A stretch of 64,000 nucleotides of DNA from Odocoileus virginianus (GCF_023699985.2 NC_069686.1:31182910-31246909), one strand, 5' to 3'. Counted from the stretch's first letter, positions 36,500 to 48,125 are shown. Notes: generated from the sequence alone by a model not told the origin. Translations and numbers: made by a program.

Positions 36500-37185
36500 A
36501 CAGGTGTCGGTGCTCTTATCACACAGTTCAAATTGTAGCACATTATAGACTCTAAGTTGACCTTTCTTCCAGGCAAGGTAAAATGAATTAATTAGGCTAG
36601 ATATGGGTCATGAGTCAAGAAGTCATGGGTCTGGGGAAAATTGGAGAGAGCATACCACAAGCTAAAGATATTATCTCTCTGCCTAGGCCTGGTGGTCAAA
36701 CTTTGTGCTACCAGGTAGAACAAAAGATATTATATACTTCCTTCTGTGATACAATATGAAGTCTGTGTTATCATCCCAGAATTATTTTTGCCCCAAGTGT
36801 TTAATCTAAATTAGTCAAGCCTTTAAATCTGGATCCTAGTCCACAAGATAACTGACCCTTTTAAGACAATGTCATAGAAGAAAAAGGGACTAGGGAGAGA
36901 GCGACTGATCTAGAATAAAGGTGACTTGTGTGACATAACTAAGTGCAATATGTATGTTTTAATTGGATTCTGGCTTGAAAAGAAAATGAATGTGAAAGAA
37001 ACATTGGAAATGATGGGGAAATTTGAATATAGCCTGAACAAAGATGAAAAAGAGAAAGATGACCTTAGGGAGTTAGATTGATTTTTTTTATTCAGTGTGA
37101 TAATAATATTGCAGTTAAGTAGGAAACTATCCTTGTTTTAGAAATACATGTTTACATATTTAAGGATGAAGTAATATAACCATGG
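36500..37185. other. Non-coding, nothing recognised
   Basis: Unique-looking AT-rich DNA without named repeats or a coding frame. Confidence 0.4.
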
Positions 37186-37304
37186 GTTACCCTGGTAGCT
37201 AAGCTCATAAAGAATACGCCTGCAATACAGGAGATCCCAGTTCTATCCCTGGGTTGGGAAGATGCCCTGGAGAAGGCATAGGCTACCCCCTCCAGTATTC
37301 ATGG
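37186..37304 (+). mobile_element. Bov-tA SINE, truncated
   Basis: Head 'gttaccctggtagctaagct', 'agttctatccctgggttggg', and body that stops at 'ctccagtattcatgg', where a second Bov-tA begins. Confidence 0.85.
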
Positions 37305-37500
37305 GCTTCCCTGGTGGCTCAGATGGTAAAGAATCCACCTTCAATAGAGGAGACTTGGGTTCGATGCCTGTTGGGAAGATCCCTGGGAGGAGGGCATGGC
37401 AGCTGACTCTAGTATTCTTGCCTGGAGAATCCGCATGGACAGAGCCTGGCAGGCTCTACAGTCCATGGGGTCACAAAGCATCTGATATGTCTGCACAATA
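37305..37500 (+). mobile_element. Bov-tA SINE
   Basis: Head 'gcttccctggtggctcagat', 'gggttcgatgcctgttggga', and body through 'gcctggagaatccgcatgga' to a diverged end. It follows the previous copy in the same orientation. Confidence 0.88.
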
Positions 37501-37504
37501 TAAC

Positions 37505-39130
37505 CACTTTCAGATGATTCAGCAAAAGTATAAATGTACAGACACAAATATTTAATTTTATAATAAACATTGGAAAACATTAACAATTGCTGAATTTAGA
37601 AGTAGGTGAATAGATATTTATTTGTATTTCTACTCTTCATCTAGCCTTAAGATTTTCATAATCAAAATTTTGAGAAAAAGTAAATGGGGCAGTTTTTACA
37701 CAACTTTGGCCCACTGCTATCATGGAGGAATTAGGCCCAGCGTTACTAGATATTCTGAATTATCAAAAGAAGCCTGAAGTCTGAAATTTTTTGTAATGCT
37801 TCTCCCACTTAAGAAAATATCAGCAACCAATTTTACAAACACATCAATGACAACAACAAAGCCTCTATGCAGGCCTAACACAGTGTGTCTGGATGCTGAA
37901 AATCTAGGCTCTTATCACCGTCTCTGATTCAGATCCTTTGCACCTTATTCCTTACACCTTACCTCTGGCCCTCTGCCTCTGATTTTCTTCTTTCTCAAAG
38001 TGGCATCTAGCTGACTTAGTCCTTTTCTCACCCTTGCTCTTCTTTTTTTCCCAACTGGTCTCTACCGTTTTGTAGTTTCATTGAGCAGTTGGTGGATAAT
38101 GTGAAACTGAATTAAGCTATGGATTTCTCTGGCATATCGGATGATTGAGCAAACTGGAGAATTGTTTAATAATTATCCTAGGGCACTAAACATTATCCTA
38201 ATGATCTAAAGTAGTTATTAAACCTTCCCACTTAAGGTTATTAAATTGTAACATCTGTCTTCAGGAAGCATTTCTAGTGCATGTAATATTCGTAAAGCAT
38301 TTACAACTGCTTTTAGTTATATCTCAGACCCTATGATAAGTTTATAGGCTCCCCCCGCCCCTTATTTAATGGCTAAAAATACTAGGCATGGAGTCCTAAA
38401 GGCAACTTGAGTCTGTAGGAGAAGGTATTAGACGCAGGCAAGCTTCCTGGATGACAGGCTGCTGTTTATCCAACTGCACCATGTTCTCTCCAGGCCTTGT
38501 TTGCTTTATTAGCTAATTACCAGGCTGCATATTCAACCCAGGTTCCAACTATATTAAGGGCTATTTACTAGCTAAAATCAATACTGTTTCGATTAGACAC
38601 CTGGCGTGGCTTTTGGTAACTAAGCATTATTTGGGCTTCACTGCTTTGGGAAGATGGGAAAGTGCTTTGTTTTGATTTTTTACACTTAGTGGCTACTGCT
38701 CTTAGCAGTAGGAGATAAAAGGGCAGTAGAGAGGCTTTGTCACAGCTGAGACTAGGAACAAATACGTAATATTTACAGCACCAGGAAAGGGGCAAAGAAA
38801 AATACAATGATGGACATTTTAAGGCTCGTTTTTCATTAGATAAATCTCTTTGAATAGATGTCTGGTGCACCAAGCATTGTATTACCCCTAAAATTAAAAA
38901 GATAAATAAAATACAGTCTCCAACATTGTTAAGTTTGAAAAAAAATTGAAACAATAATAACTATTAAAGAGTGAAAACAGTAAACAGCAGATGTGGAACT
39001 GGGTTTGGACATCGCATAGGAAATGGAGTGATTTATTTTGTCTAGAAAGAAAAATTCCCCCAAAGGCATTTTTGTTGGTGATGTTGATGCAGTGAACAAA
39101 AAAGTCCCTTTTTAATGCAGGTATTTTATT
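37505..39130. other. Non-coding, possible conserved patch
   Basis: No repeat is named. The part 38080-38560 is free of repeat signatures and has conserved-looking words (e.g. 'gctttattagctaattacca' near 38503). The 128-codon frame on the minus strand at 38568-38954 has hydrophobic runs but no recognisable family. Confidence 0.3.
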
Positions 39131-39137
39131 ATGAAAG

Positions 39138-39954
39138 TACAGTAATTCCCTTTTATCAGTGAGGGAACATTCCAAGCTCTCTAGTGGATCCTGAAACTGC
39201 AGATATAGTACCAATTCCTATATATACTATGTTTTTTCCTATGCATGTATACCTGCAATAAAGTTGAATTTGTAAATTAGGTACAGTAAGAGATTAACAA
39301 AAGTAACAATAAAATAGAACAGTTATAAAAATATACTTAATAAAAGTTATGTGAATGTAGTCTCTTTCCCAAAATAGCTTATGGTACAAATTGAACACCT
39401 TTTCCATCTTAACTAAGTGCTTACCATACACCGTGGCTATAACTTTTTCAGTGTGAGATGCAAAACCAATGTGAATTTCTTTTTTTCTCTTCACAAGCTC
39501 ACATAGAAGATTCCTTCTTACTGCAGATCTTAGCAACCTCAGCTCATGATTTCTTTTTCTTTCTGTATTAGGTCCAGAACTTTCAACTTACTTTATGGCT
39601 TCTCTTTGATATGTCTAAATTGCCACCATCACTCTTGAGCTTTTGGACCAATATTAAGTAAAATAAGGGTTACTTGAGCACAAGCATGCAACAGCCTATC
39701 TAATCTGATAACCTAAATAGCCACTAAATGACTACTAGGCAGACAGGATATACTGGGCAAGGGATGATTCACGCCTGGGGAAGGACTGAGCAGAATGGCT
39801 TGAGATTTCATCACATCACTCAGAATAGTGCACAACTTAAAACTTATGAATTGTTTATTTCTGGAATCTCCCATTTACTATTTAAGAACCTCAGAAAACA
39901 GCAGGTAACTGAAATTGTGAAAAGCAAAACTAGGTAAGAGGGATTACTACTGTA
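39138..39954 (-). mobile_element. Tigger-like (pogo/Tc-mariner) DNA transposon
   Basis: The ends are imperfect inverted repeats: TACAGTAATTCCC at 39138 and, read in reverse, TACAGTAGTAATCCC from 39954. The inner text follows a Tigger-type consensus, e.g. 'tatatatactatgttttttc' and 'acagtaagagattaacaa' on the plus strand. A minus-strand frame at 39294-39536 includes 'GKHLVKMEKVFNLY', similar to the DNA-binding part of Tigger transposases (a CENP-B-like family). It is a relic and has no intact transposase. Confidence 0.65.
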
Positions 39955-40171
39955 ACCCATGGTCATTTCGTAAACATGAAAATATACAGACAAAATAGAG
40001 AAAGAAATTCCTATGATCCCACTATTCAGATCACAACCTTTGCTAGTAGGCTGCTACAAATACATTATGAATTTTCTATTATATATATGTGCACAACTTT
40101 CTCAAACCCAAAAAACATGTGAAAATATAGGACCTGAGTCAGATTGTTCCAAACCAAGGTCTCGTAACTTA

Positions 40172-40345
40172 TGACTGTCATAACTTTGAGCAATCTGCTT
40201 ACTCTCTCTAAGAATTGGTTTTCTTATCTAAAATAAAAAGGTAACAATACCTACCTTGGTGGGTTGTTATAAAGATAAATGAGAAGACAGAAAAAGTATA
40301 ATTTTTAGAAGTATAATCTCAGAGGCATATAAAGCATTCAGTATA
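40172..40345 (-). repeat. MIR SINE fragment
   Basis: Complement of MIR: 'gcttactctctctaagaatt', 'aacaatacctaccttggtgg' and 'gttgttataaagataaatga'. Confidence 0.6.
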
Positions 40346-40383
40346 TTCATTCATCCAAAAATATTTATTAAGAGCTCTCCATA

Positions 40384-41168
40384 TATGCAGATGACACCAC
40401 CCTTATGGCAGAAAGTGAAGAAGAACTAAAGAGCTTCTTGATGAAAGTGAAAGAGAAGAGTGAAAAAGCTGGCTTAAAACTCAATATTCAGAAAACTAAG
40501 ATCATGGTATCTGGTCCCATCACTTCATGGAAAATAGATGGGGAAATAGTGGAAACAGTGGCACACTTTATTTTTCGGACCCCAAAATCACTGCAGATGG
40601 TGACTGTAGCCATGAAATTAAAAGACACTTGTTCCTTGGAAGGAAAGCTATGTCCAACCTAGACAGCATATTAAAAATGAGAGACATTACTTTGCCAACA
40701 AAGGTCTGTCTAGTCTAGTCAAAGATATGGTTTTTCCAGTAGTCATGTATGATGTAAGAGTTGGACTATAAAGAAAGCTGAGCACTGAAGAATAGATGCG
40801 CTTGAACTGTGGTGTTGGAGAAGACTCTTGAGAGTCCCTTGGACTGCAAGGAGATCCAACCAGTCCATCCTAAAGGAGATCAGTCCTGGGTGTCCATTGG
40901 AAGGACTGATGCTGAAGCTGAAACTCCAATACTTTGGCCACTTGAGGTGAACAGCTGACTCATTTGAAAAGACCCTGATTCTGGGAAAGATTGAAGACAA
41001 GAAGAGAAGGGGATGACAGAGGATGAGATAGTTGGATGGCATCACTGACTCAATGGAGATGAGTTTGGGTAAACTCCAAGAGTTGGTGATGGACAGGGAG
41101 GCCTAGCGTGCTGCAGTCCATGGGGTCACAACGAGTTGGACACAACTGAACAACTGAACTGAACTGAT
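40384..41168 (+). mobile_element. BovB LINE, 5'-truncated, RT 3' part
   Basis: It starts inside the RT at the YADD codons (tatgcagatgacaccaccct). The open frame 40405-40662 then shifts ('HFIFRTPKSLQMV'), the rest reading from 40527-40718. An extra 'tagtc' duplication at 40711 adds a second shift. The tail is 'aactgaactgaactgat', the (ctgaa)n end. Confidence 0.93.
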
Positions 41169-41393
41169 ATTAAGCACTTAGAACTAAGTTTAGTATTTAT
41201 TTTAAATATACTATTTTTATAAATATTATAATTATTATATCCTGTAAGTCCTCTTTCACTAAGCAACATATTGAGAACATCTTTTTATGAAAATAAATTT
41301 ATGGATGTAGATTCATATCATTATTTTTATTGGCTGTATAATACTCCAGTGGAATGACTCTATTCAGTCAATCACCTATTCAAGGACCCGCAG

Positions 41394-41502
41394 GGAATTC
41401 CCTGGGAGTCCAGTGGTTAGGACTTGGTTCTTTCTCTTCAGGGGCCAGGGTTTGATCCCTGGTCTGGGAACTAAGACCTTGTAAGCCACATGGTGTAGCC
41501 TG
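41394..41502 (+). mobile_element. CHR-2-type SINE
   Basis: Head 'ggaattccctgggagtccag', 'gggtttgatccctggtctgg' and 'gaactaagaccttgtaagcc'. It is diverged and short at the 3' end. Confidence 0.75.
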
Positions 41503-41504
41503 TA

Positions 41505-42160
41505 GAGGTTGCTTCCAGTCTGTATTACAGACAACATGCATATCTTTGTATTCACGCTTTGAATATCTTTGTATTCATGTCCAAATGATTCTTAAGGATA
41601 CATTTTTTAAGTGGAATTATTGAGCCAAATTTGATGAACAAATAAAAATGTTTTAACACCTATGATTAGCTTGTACAAGGAAGCCTTTCAGGTAGAAGGG
41701 ATAGTAGAGCTGGGTGTTAAAGACTAGGCAGAAGACATTAGGGAACAAAAGTGACAGAAAGATGTCAGTAGGAAAGAGCTCATTATCTTTCAGTTATTCT
41801 GAGGTCATACTTTAAACCAGGCATCTTTGGGGACTAAACAAATAATAAGGAATAGTAGTTTTAAAGAGTGACTAATGTAAGGTAAAATATATAAAGGACA
41901 AGTTTTTTTTTTCCCTTTCAACCCTCAAGAATATGCTAGACAGTTGGAACACCTTCTGGAATGCTAATGTGAACATTTTCATGATCCACAACACCAGGCA
42001 GAATTTTCAAGGAAGGAAAACCATTGTTACCTCTTAGCCCACTCTTCCAATGCCCACTTAATCCTCTTTCTGATCCCAACAAAAGTATAGAACTACAGGG
42101 CTCCTTGATACAAAGTTGTTGGTTTTTTGTTTGCTCTTTTTAAAATCTAATGTATGTAAA
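41505..42160. other. Non-coding, nothing named
   Basis: The part 41665-41770 ('gtacaaggaagcctttcagg') resembles the middle of the ancient repeat seen at 7084. The rest is unassigned. Confidence 0.35.
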
Positions 42161-42163
42161 ATT

Positions 42164-42380
42164 AGGGCTCCCCTGGTGGCTCAGTGGTAAAGAACCTGCC
42201 TGCGAAGGCAGGAGATGCAGATTTGATCCTTGGGTTGGGAGGATCCCCTGGAGGAGGAAATGGCAACCCACTCCAGTATTCTTGCCTGGGAAAACCCATG
42301 GACAAAAGGAGCCTGGCCAGCTACATACAGTCCATGGGGTTGAAAAAGAGTTGAATATGACTTAGTGACTAAACAACAAT
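42164..42380 (+). mobile_element. Bov-tA SINE
   Basis: Head 'gggctcccctggtggctcag', 'gatttgatccttgggttggg', and body 'atggcaacccactccagtat' to 'atatgacttagtgactaaac'. Confidence 0.92.
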
Positions 42381-42610
42381 GTAAAAATAAACTGGGCCAC
42401 TTATTTGAAAATGCTTTTCTGTAGAAGTAAAAGATACCTACATAGATTTTTGTCTCTGTAAAAACAAGTTGAGGACTAAGGATTTGCATTCTAATGAGCA
42501 CCCCAAGCTAGTCTGGATTTAGGGAGTCCTCCGATTCCACCACGTTGAGCATCTCTGCCACTCAGAAGGCAGTCCCAGGATATACTTACGCAAAAGCATT
42601 ACCTGGGTGC

Positions 42611-43079
42611 TCGTTGTTGTTGTCGAGTCATTGTCATGTCTGGCTCTCTGTAACCCTATAGATTGCATCACACCAGACTTCTCTGTCCTTCACCCTCTCC
42701 AGGAGTTTGCTCACTCATGTCTATTGAGTCGATGATGCCATCCAACCATCTCATCCTCTGTCAGCCCCTTCTCCTTCTGCCCTCAATCTTTCCCAGGATC
42801 ACGGTCTTTTCCAATGAGTCAGCTCTTCAGATCAGGTGGCCAAAGTATTGGAGCTTCAGTTTCAGCATCAGTCCTTCCAATGAATATTCAGGGTTGATTT
42901 CCTTTAGGATTGACTGGTTTAATCTTCTTGCTGTCCAAGAGACTCTCAAGAATCTTCCCCAGCACCACAGTTTGAAAGCATCAATTCTTTGGCCTTCAAC
43001 CTCCTTTATGATCCAACTCTCACATCCATACATGTCTACTGGAAAAACCATAGCTTTGACTGTATGGACCTTTGTAGCA
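42611..43079 (-). mobile_element. BovB LINE 3' part
   Basis: About 470 bases in reverse. The minus frame 42827-43105 holds the RT C-terminus ('AMVFPVDMYGCESW', 'KLWCWGRFLRVSWTARRLNQ'). It is truncated in the RT tail. Confidence 0.92.
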
Positions 43080-43081
43080 TA

Positions 43082-43800
43082 GAAATGCAGAATCTCAAAC
43101 CTCACTTGAGACCTACTAGACAGAATCTGAACTTCATATATTTTCCCGGATGATTTACATGCACATTCAATTTTAATAAACCCTATTCTCTAGGCTAAGT
43201 GTCAATAAATAAACTGAGTAGATCCAACAAAGAAAAACTTTCCCATGAAAATTTAGAAGACCCATCCATTTGGTTTTGTGGAAGATCTAAAATTCATATA
43301 CTACTGAATACTGAGAATATGCATTAAGAAACTTTGTGTCTCACATTTTTTCCAGCAACTAATCTGGGGGAAAAAAATCCCAGAAGGACAAATCAGTGAA
43401 ACCAGTGGCATGTAAGAATCCAACACTAACATTTCAGGAAAAGTGATGAGGAAAAATGAGATCTAAATGATTTATTCATAGTTACCCTCCTCTATGTGTA
43501 TATCAATTCCTAACTCTTTTCTAGGTATGAATGGCTTTATGAGGGAGTTGCAGCAAGAAAGATTTAAACAGCTCGAAGTATCATCAATAGATGCAAAATG
43601 AAATAAGATTGGTTTGGGTTTTACTTCTCTTTTCAGTTTCTACTGAAGAACTTTTCAAATTATAAAATTATGCAGCTGAAATCAGAAGCAAATAAAAGAA
43701 ATGTTGGAATTTTTATTTAGCATTGCTAATTGATATTTTAAGAGGTTCAAAATTGGTAGAAATGCATCTTGTTGAGTCACAAATGTCATTGTACTAATCT
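43082..43800. other. Non-coding, nothing recognised
   Basis: Unique-looking; no coding frame of interest. Confidence 0.4.
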
Positions 43801-43804
43801 CTGA

Positions 43805-44020
43805 TAGGGCTTCTCTGGTGGCTAAATAGATGGTAAAGAAACTGCCTGCAATATGGGAGACCTGGGTTTGATCCCTGGGTCGGGAAGATCCCCTGGAGAA
43901 GAAAAAGGTTACCCACTCCAATATTTTTGCCTGGAAAACCCCAGGGACAGAGGAACCTGAAAGGCTACAATCCATGGGGTTGCATAGAGTTGGACACAAC
44001 TGAATGACTAACACTTTATA
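43805..44020 (+). mobile_element. Bov-tA SINE
   Basis: Head 'agggcttctctggtggctaa' with a small insert, 'gggtttgatccctgggtcgg', and body to 'ggacacaactgaatgactaa'. Confidence 0.9.
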
Positions 44021-44024
44021 TAGG

Positions 44025-45389
44025 AATCTGGCTGGAGACAACCATCTTATAACCAAATCTGAATATTTATTAGGATGTTGAAAGTTTCACTGAATAGTTA
44101 AATAATTATTTCAGATAGATATTTCAGATAGGTAGGATTTGGAACAAATCCAAAAAGAAAAAAAATATGTTGGCTCAAGTAACAATTTTGTATCCCCAAA
44201 TTTCTGTTTTTCAAATATACTTAGAAAAAAACTTCAAAGTTTGCTAAACCTTAAAGATGCAAAGAAGTTTGGCTGTCCTTATCCTATAAGTTTATTTTAA
44301 ATAAGGAAATGTTTGGTTTTAACCAAAAACAGAGAGGCAGACAGACACAATTAACCATAGAGTCATAGACCACTTATTTACAAGTTTTTGACTAATACTC
44401 AAAAGCATATGTCTCAAGGAATGTTTCACTATAAAACTACTCAGCTAAAATTTCTCTTATGCAAATTCAACCACATTTTGTCTCTTCATACTTGTTCTTG
44501 TTGATGATAAGGAGAAGGGTGATTTAAAAAAATAAAAGAGGTCAAGAAAAATAGAAAAGCAGAATGGAAGTGGGAGAAATCCAGATGAAATCAGTCTGTA
44601 AGAAGGTTTTATATCACTCAGATATATAACTTTTAAAGCCAACAGTAACAAGAAGAAAAAAAGCTAAAAAAAAGTGCTAGGTCTTTTCTTATTAAAGAAA
44701 TGCTATTTTTCCTGAAACTAAGCTTTATTATCAGCTATAATACTTCATGGTCCATTTGACTAGTCTCTAGAAATTTCTTTGTTGTCACTTTATGGCTCAC
44801 TGTATTATATTTCTCAAAGTTTTAGTATTTGTACATGTCCCTCACTATTTTACTTCCCTTGTTACATTTTTCTGCAATTTACTTTTTTAAAAGTTTAACT
44901 TCTTCCTAAGAAATAAATTTCATGAATTATATATTAATATAAACAAATTAAAATAAATGAAAAAATTTAAATGTCTATATGCACCTAAAAGCATTTCATG
45001 AACCAAGAGCATCAGCAAATCCTGATATAATAGCTGCTCAATAAATATTTGGTAAGTTAAGGAACAATCTTATTATTAGTACCTTGTTTATGAACTTGAA
45101 TACATAAACAAATACAGATTCAAATAGAAAATCATTGCACATTCATCAAGGTTTTGCTCCAAACCATCAAGTCAATCATAATTTTCATCTTCTGGCATTT
45201 GTTTAATTTTATACAACCATTCATAGAGCTTACCTAATTACTGGTATTAATCAAATACTATTTTCTAACTTCTCCGTGTTCCTTTCTATTGATCATTCAC
45301 TTCGCAAAGAATGAGATCTAAAGGGAAAAAAAGAAAAAGAAAGTGATCCTAAACCAAATTCTGAGTAAAAGTGGTTGATTCATCCTTCA
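44025..45389. other. Non-coding AT-rich stretch
   Basis: About 1.35 kb very AT-rich; no gene. The end of an old LINE, 'agctgctcaataaatatttg' near 45031, is the only repeat-like text. Confidence 0.4.
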
Positions 45390-45419
45390 GTGAACTGCGG
45401 GAGCTGTTATGGGAGCCCG

Positions 45420-45525
45420 TGACGAGGTCATGAAGAAAATACCAGGCAGGCAAGGCCGTCCGGGAACCCATCCATGACGAGGTCACGAGGAAAAAACCTG
45501 ACAGGCAAGGCCGTCTAGGATAAGG
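45420..45525 (+). repeat. Tandem 55-bp repeat in the LTR U3
   Basis: Two units, 45420-45474 and 45475-45525, both begin TGACGAGGTCA and share 'gcaggcaaggccgtc' or 'acaggcaaggccgtc'. Such U3 direct repeats can act as enhancers in retroviral LTRs. That role is inferred. Confidence 0.75.
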
Positions 45526-45536
45526 GACCCTCCAGG

Positions 45537-45785
45537 TTGGCCTCGGCCTCTACCCCACGCTGGATCCTCCCCCCTTATCTGCTGTTGTTCTTGTTTGTCC
45601 TGTTGCAGATTCTTGTGTTGCCTGCCGAGAGTTCTCCTGCTCCTCTTTCACTGAATGAGGACCAATTTAAAACCCTAATTAATAAATCTTCTGGACGCTG
45701 GTACCCTATGAAGAGGCCAGAGATGATGGAAATGCTTCCATTCAAACATTTTGCTGGCATTCTGGCTTGTTTGATAAATCTGTGA
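45537..45785 (+). other. 82-codon open frame inside the LTR U3
   Basis: The predicted product has a polar start (MASASTPRW), a strongly hydrophobic run at residues 12-30 and a plausible signal-peptidase site after 'LPAES'. The rest, about 50 residues, is soluble-like and ends at TGA. A pyrimidine tract with 'tgttgcag' at about 45600 resembles a splice acceptor. I do not recognise the protein. It could be the end of an accessory gene in U3 or chance. Confidence 0.35.
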
Positions 45786-46447
45786 TCTCATTGCACAAAA
45801 TGCTCTTGATTGTTCTAAACATCCTAAACACAGTACGCTAACAAAAGAAACTATTAAGCATAGGCCCCTTCACGGGGTGAGAAAAGCTCCACAAATATGA
45901 TAGCCACAAATGTGCCTAATAGAAAATCCTTTAGATAGAGATTAGCTGGCGACTTCTTACAGGTAGTTAACTTTTAGACTAAGAGCCTGTTTTGTGCCAT
46001 ATCTGCTGTTTCTGCAGTCCTTCGCATATCTGTTCTGTAAAAATGTAATCCTATCTAGTTCCCATAGAGATGACGCTTATAAGAAAGAAAATAGATTAAT
46101 TATAAGAAAAACAGGGTGGGCTACTGAAGTTGCTTAAGTCACACCAGGTGCAAGCCATAAAATGTTAGCAGGCCTGAAGGCCAAATGATAAGAAAGACTC
46201 TTGTGAAAGAAAAAGTATGTGGGTGACATCCAGTTTCTGTTGAAGGTCAAGTTGCTGTAATGTTTTGAGATGACCTGTGTGTAAGCAATATGCACTTCCC
46301 CCAAAGATGTTGTTAAGGGTATAAAGGAGCCATGCAAAAATAAACTTCAGACTTAGCCCTGAGCTTTGTCTCACTCTCTCATTCACCGACGCTGTTCATC
46401 CTGAGGGTTCCCCTGGATCCTGCTGGGGCTGGACCCCGGCAGTGAAC

Positions 46448-46680
46448 ACCTACAACGCATGAGGCATTGTTCTAGTTTCTGAAAATGGAAAGATAAATAA
46501 GACTTAATCCTGAATTCAGAGCGCTTAACATTTCAAGAGAAAACAAGTCAGTTAAACAGATAAATGTCATTCAGTGCAATGAATGTTACAAGAGAGATAT
46601 GCAGAGGAGTGAATGAATGACCAACAGTGCCTGAGGACAGCCAAGGTGAGGTTTTAGTGGAGTCAGGTATTAGATAAGCT
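46448..46680 (+). repeat. Ancient interspersed repeat fragment
   Basis: It resembles the repeat at 7084: 'gcattgttctagtttctg', 'acagataaatgtcattcag', 'ggtgaggttttagtgg'. The solo LTR inserted near its left part. Confidence 0.4.
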
Positions 46681-46684
46681 CCAG

Positions 46685-47035
46685 TATCTGGCACCATACA
46701 AGACACTCATGAATCATTCAGAAAACTCATGAACAGTGAAGGAACAGACTCAAATGTTGACCACTTGGATAAACAGGGGGAAAAAAAAAATCAATCCAGA
46801 TCTAAGCTATCCAGTATGCCAGGCAAATTAGTTTCACCTTTAGAATAAAGTGATATAAAATATGTGGAGACTTTGAAATATTCTCATTTAATTTTAAACA
46901 ATGAATCCTAATACACATAATCCCAATTACATGTAAGTAATATTTTTCATTTTCCAATTTGATTTCAAAGGATGAGTTATTTTAACTCTTATACAAGTGA
47001 GACTATCGGGGAAAGTATAACATGGAGTAGAAGAC
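46685..47035. other. Non-coding, nothing recognised
   Basis: AT-rich unique sequence with a short A-run at 46781-46790. Confidence 0.4.
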
Positions 47036-47039
47036 GACC

Positions 47040-47110
47040 TGTGATCCGATGTCAGCTCTACCAGTTAACTGGTTCCTGTCTTAGTCAAACAGCTTCTCTG
47101 GGCCTGAATG
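47040..47110 (-). repeat. MIR SINE fragment
   Basis: 'gtcagctctaccagttaact' followed by 'gcttctctgggcctga' is the MIR complement. Confidence 0.45.
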
Positions 47111-47141
47111 CTTTTCAGCTTTGAAAGCATCTAACGTTGAC

Positions 47142-48125
47142 TTGTAGTTGTAAAATACATTCAGTCTAACTACTGCTAACCATTGTCACTGCTATCATCT
47201 GTCCCAGCCTCCATTGGGTTTTGTATGGATTATTGAAATAATCTCTTACCTTGACTCCTTGCTATCTTTCTTGCCCCCATTTACCCCATTGTCAACTCAG
47301 CAGCCAGACTACTTCTGCTAAGTACTATTAATTAAGTAAAACCATTCCTCTGCCAAAAACCTTCCAGTGGAGATCCATATCATTCAGAGCAAAAGCCAAA
47401 TTCCTTGCCTAGCCACCACCTGCCTACAGGTCTCCCTAATCTCATTTCCCATCACTTTCATCCACCTTCATTTCATTCCAACCACAGGAACTCCTTGCTG
47501 CTCCCTTAAAAAAATCACCTTCCACCTCAGGGACTTTGGAATTTACACTTTCTATTCTCACTCAAAGAATACCCTTCCCCCTTGACACGTCTTCCCTGGA
47601 ATGTCACTTCCTCAGTGAGGCCTTCCCTCACTATCTTCTTTACAGTTTTAGTCTCTTACCAACATTTTGTCTTGGCTTCCAGATGGCTCAGCAGGTAAAG
47701 AATCTGCCTGCAATGCAGTAGACACAGGAGATGAGGGTTTGATCCCTGAGTCGGGAATATCTCCTAGAGGAAGAAATGGCAACCTACACAAGTATTCTTG
47801 CCTAGAAAATCCCACGGATAGAGGAGCCTGACAGGCTATAGTCTAAAGGGTCATAGAGAATCAGACACCACAGAGCACATACACACGAACATTATATAAC
47901 CCCTTTCCCTGGTCTATTTTTCCCACAGCTCTTACAACTTTTTACAGAACTATACACTGTCTTCTTATATTGCATCTTTTTTTTCTTTTAATCTTCCCAT
48001 TTAGAATGTTAGTGCCAGGAGGGTAGGAATTTTTGTCTCTTTTATTCAAGGATGTATCCTCAGTGACTTGAAGAGTATCTGGCACATAATTTAAAAGCCT
48101 CAGAAAATATTCCATGAATGACTAA
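47142..48125 (+). mobile_element. L2 LINE 3' part with nested Bov-tA
   Basis: L2 phrases in order: 'actcagcagccagactactt', 'cagagcaaaagccaaattcc', 'cacctcagggactttggaa', 'aatgtcacttcctcagtgag', then after the SINE 'cccatttagaatgttagtgc', 'cctcagtgacttgaagagta' and 'tctggcacataat'. No open frame remains. Confidence 0.7.
47672..47884 (+). mobile_element. Bov-tA SINE
   Basis: Head 'ttggcttccagatggctcag', 'agggtttgatccctgagtcg', and body to 'cagacaccacagagcaca'. It is inserted in the L2. Confidence 0.9.

Larger units (their letters stand above)
45396..46441 (+). mobile_element. Solo LTR of a class II endogenous retrovirus
   Basis: It begins TGCGGGAGCTG and ends CCCCGGCA. A perfect 6-bp target duplication, gtgaac, lies at 45390-45395 and 46442-46447, fitting a betaretrovirus-like (ERVK) integrase. 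Within it are a TATA-type 'ggtataaagg' at 46318-46327 and AATAAA at 46339-46344, about 20 bases later, followed by a CT-rich R-U5. There are no gag, pol or env remnants on either side, so it is a recombined solo LTR. Length is 1046 bp. Confidence 0.8.

Noticed and set aside
45390..46447. Complete provirus
   Set aside because: Only one LTR between the two target duplications, and no gag, pol or env text inside or beside it.
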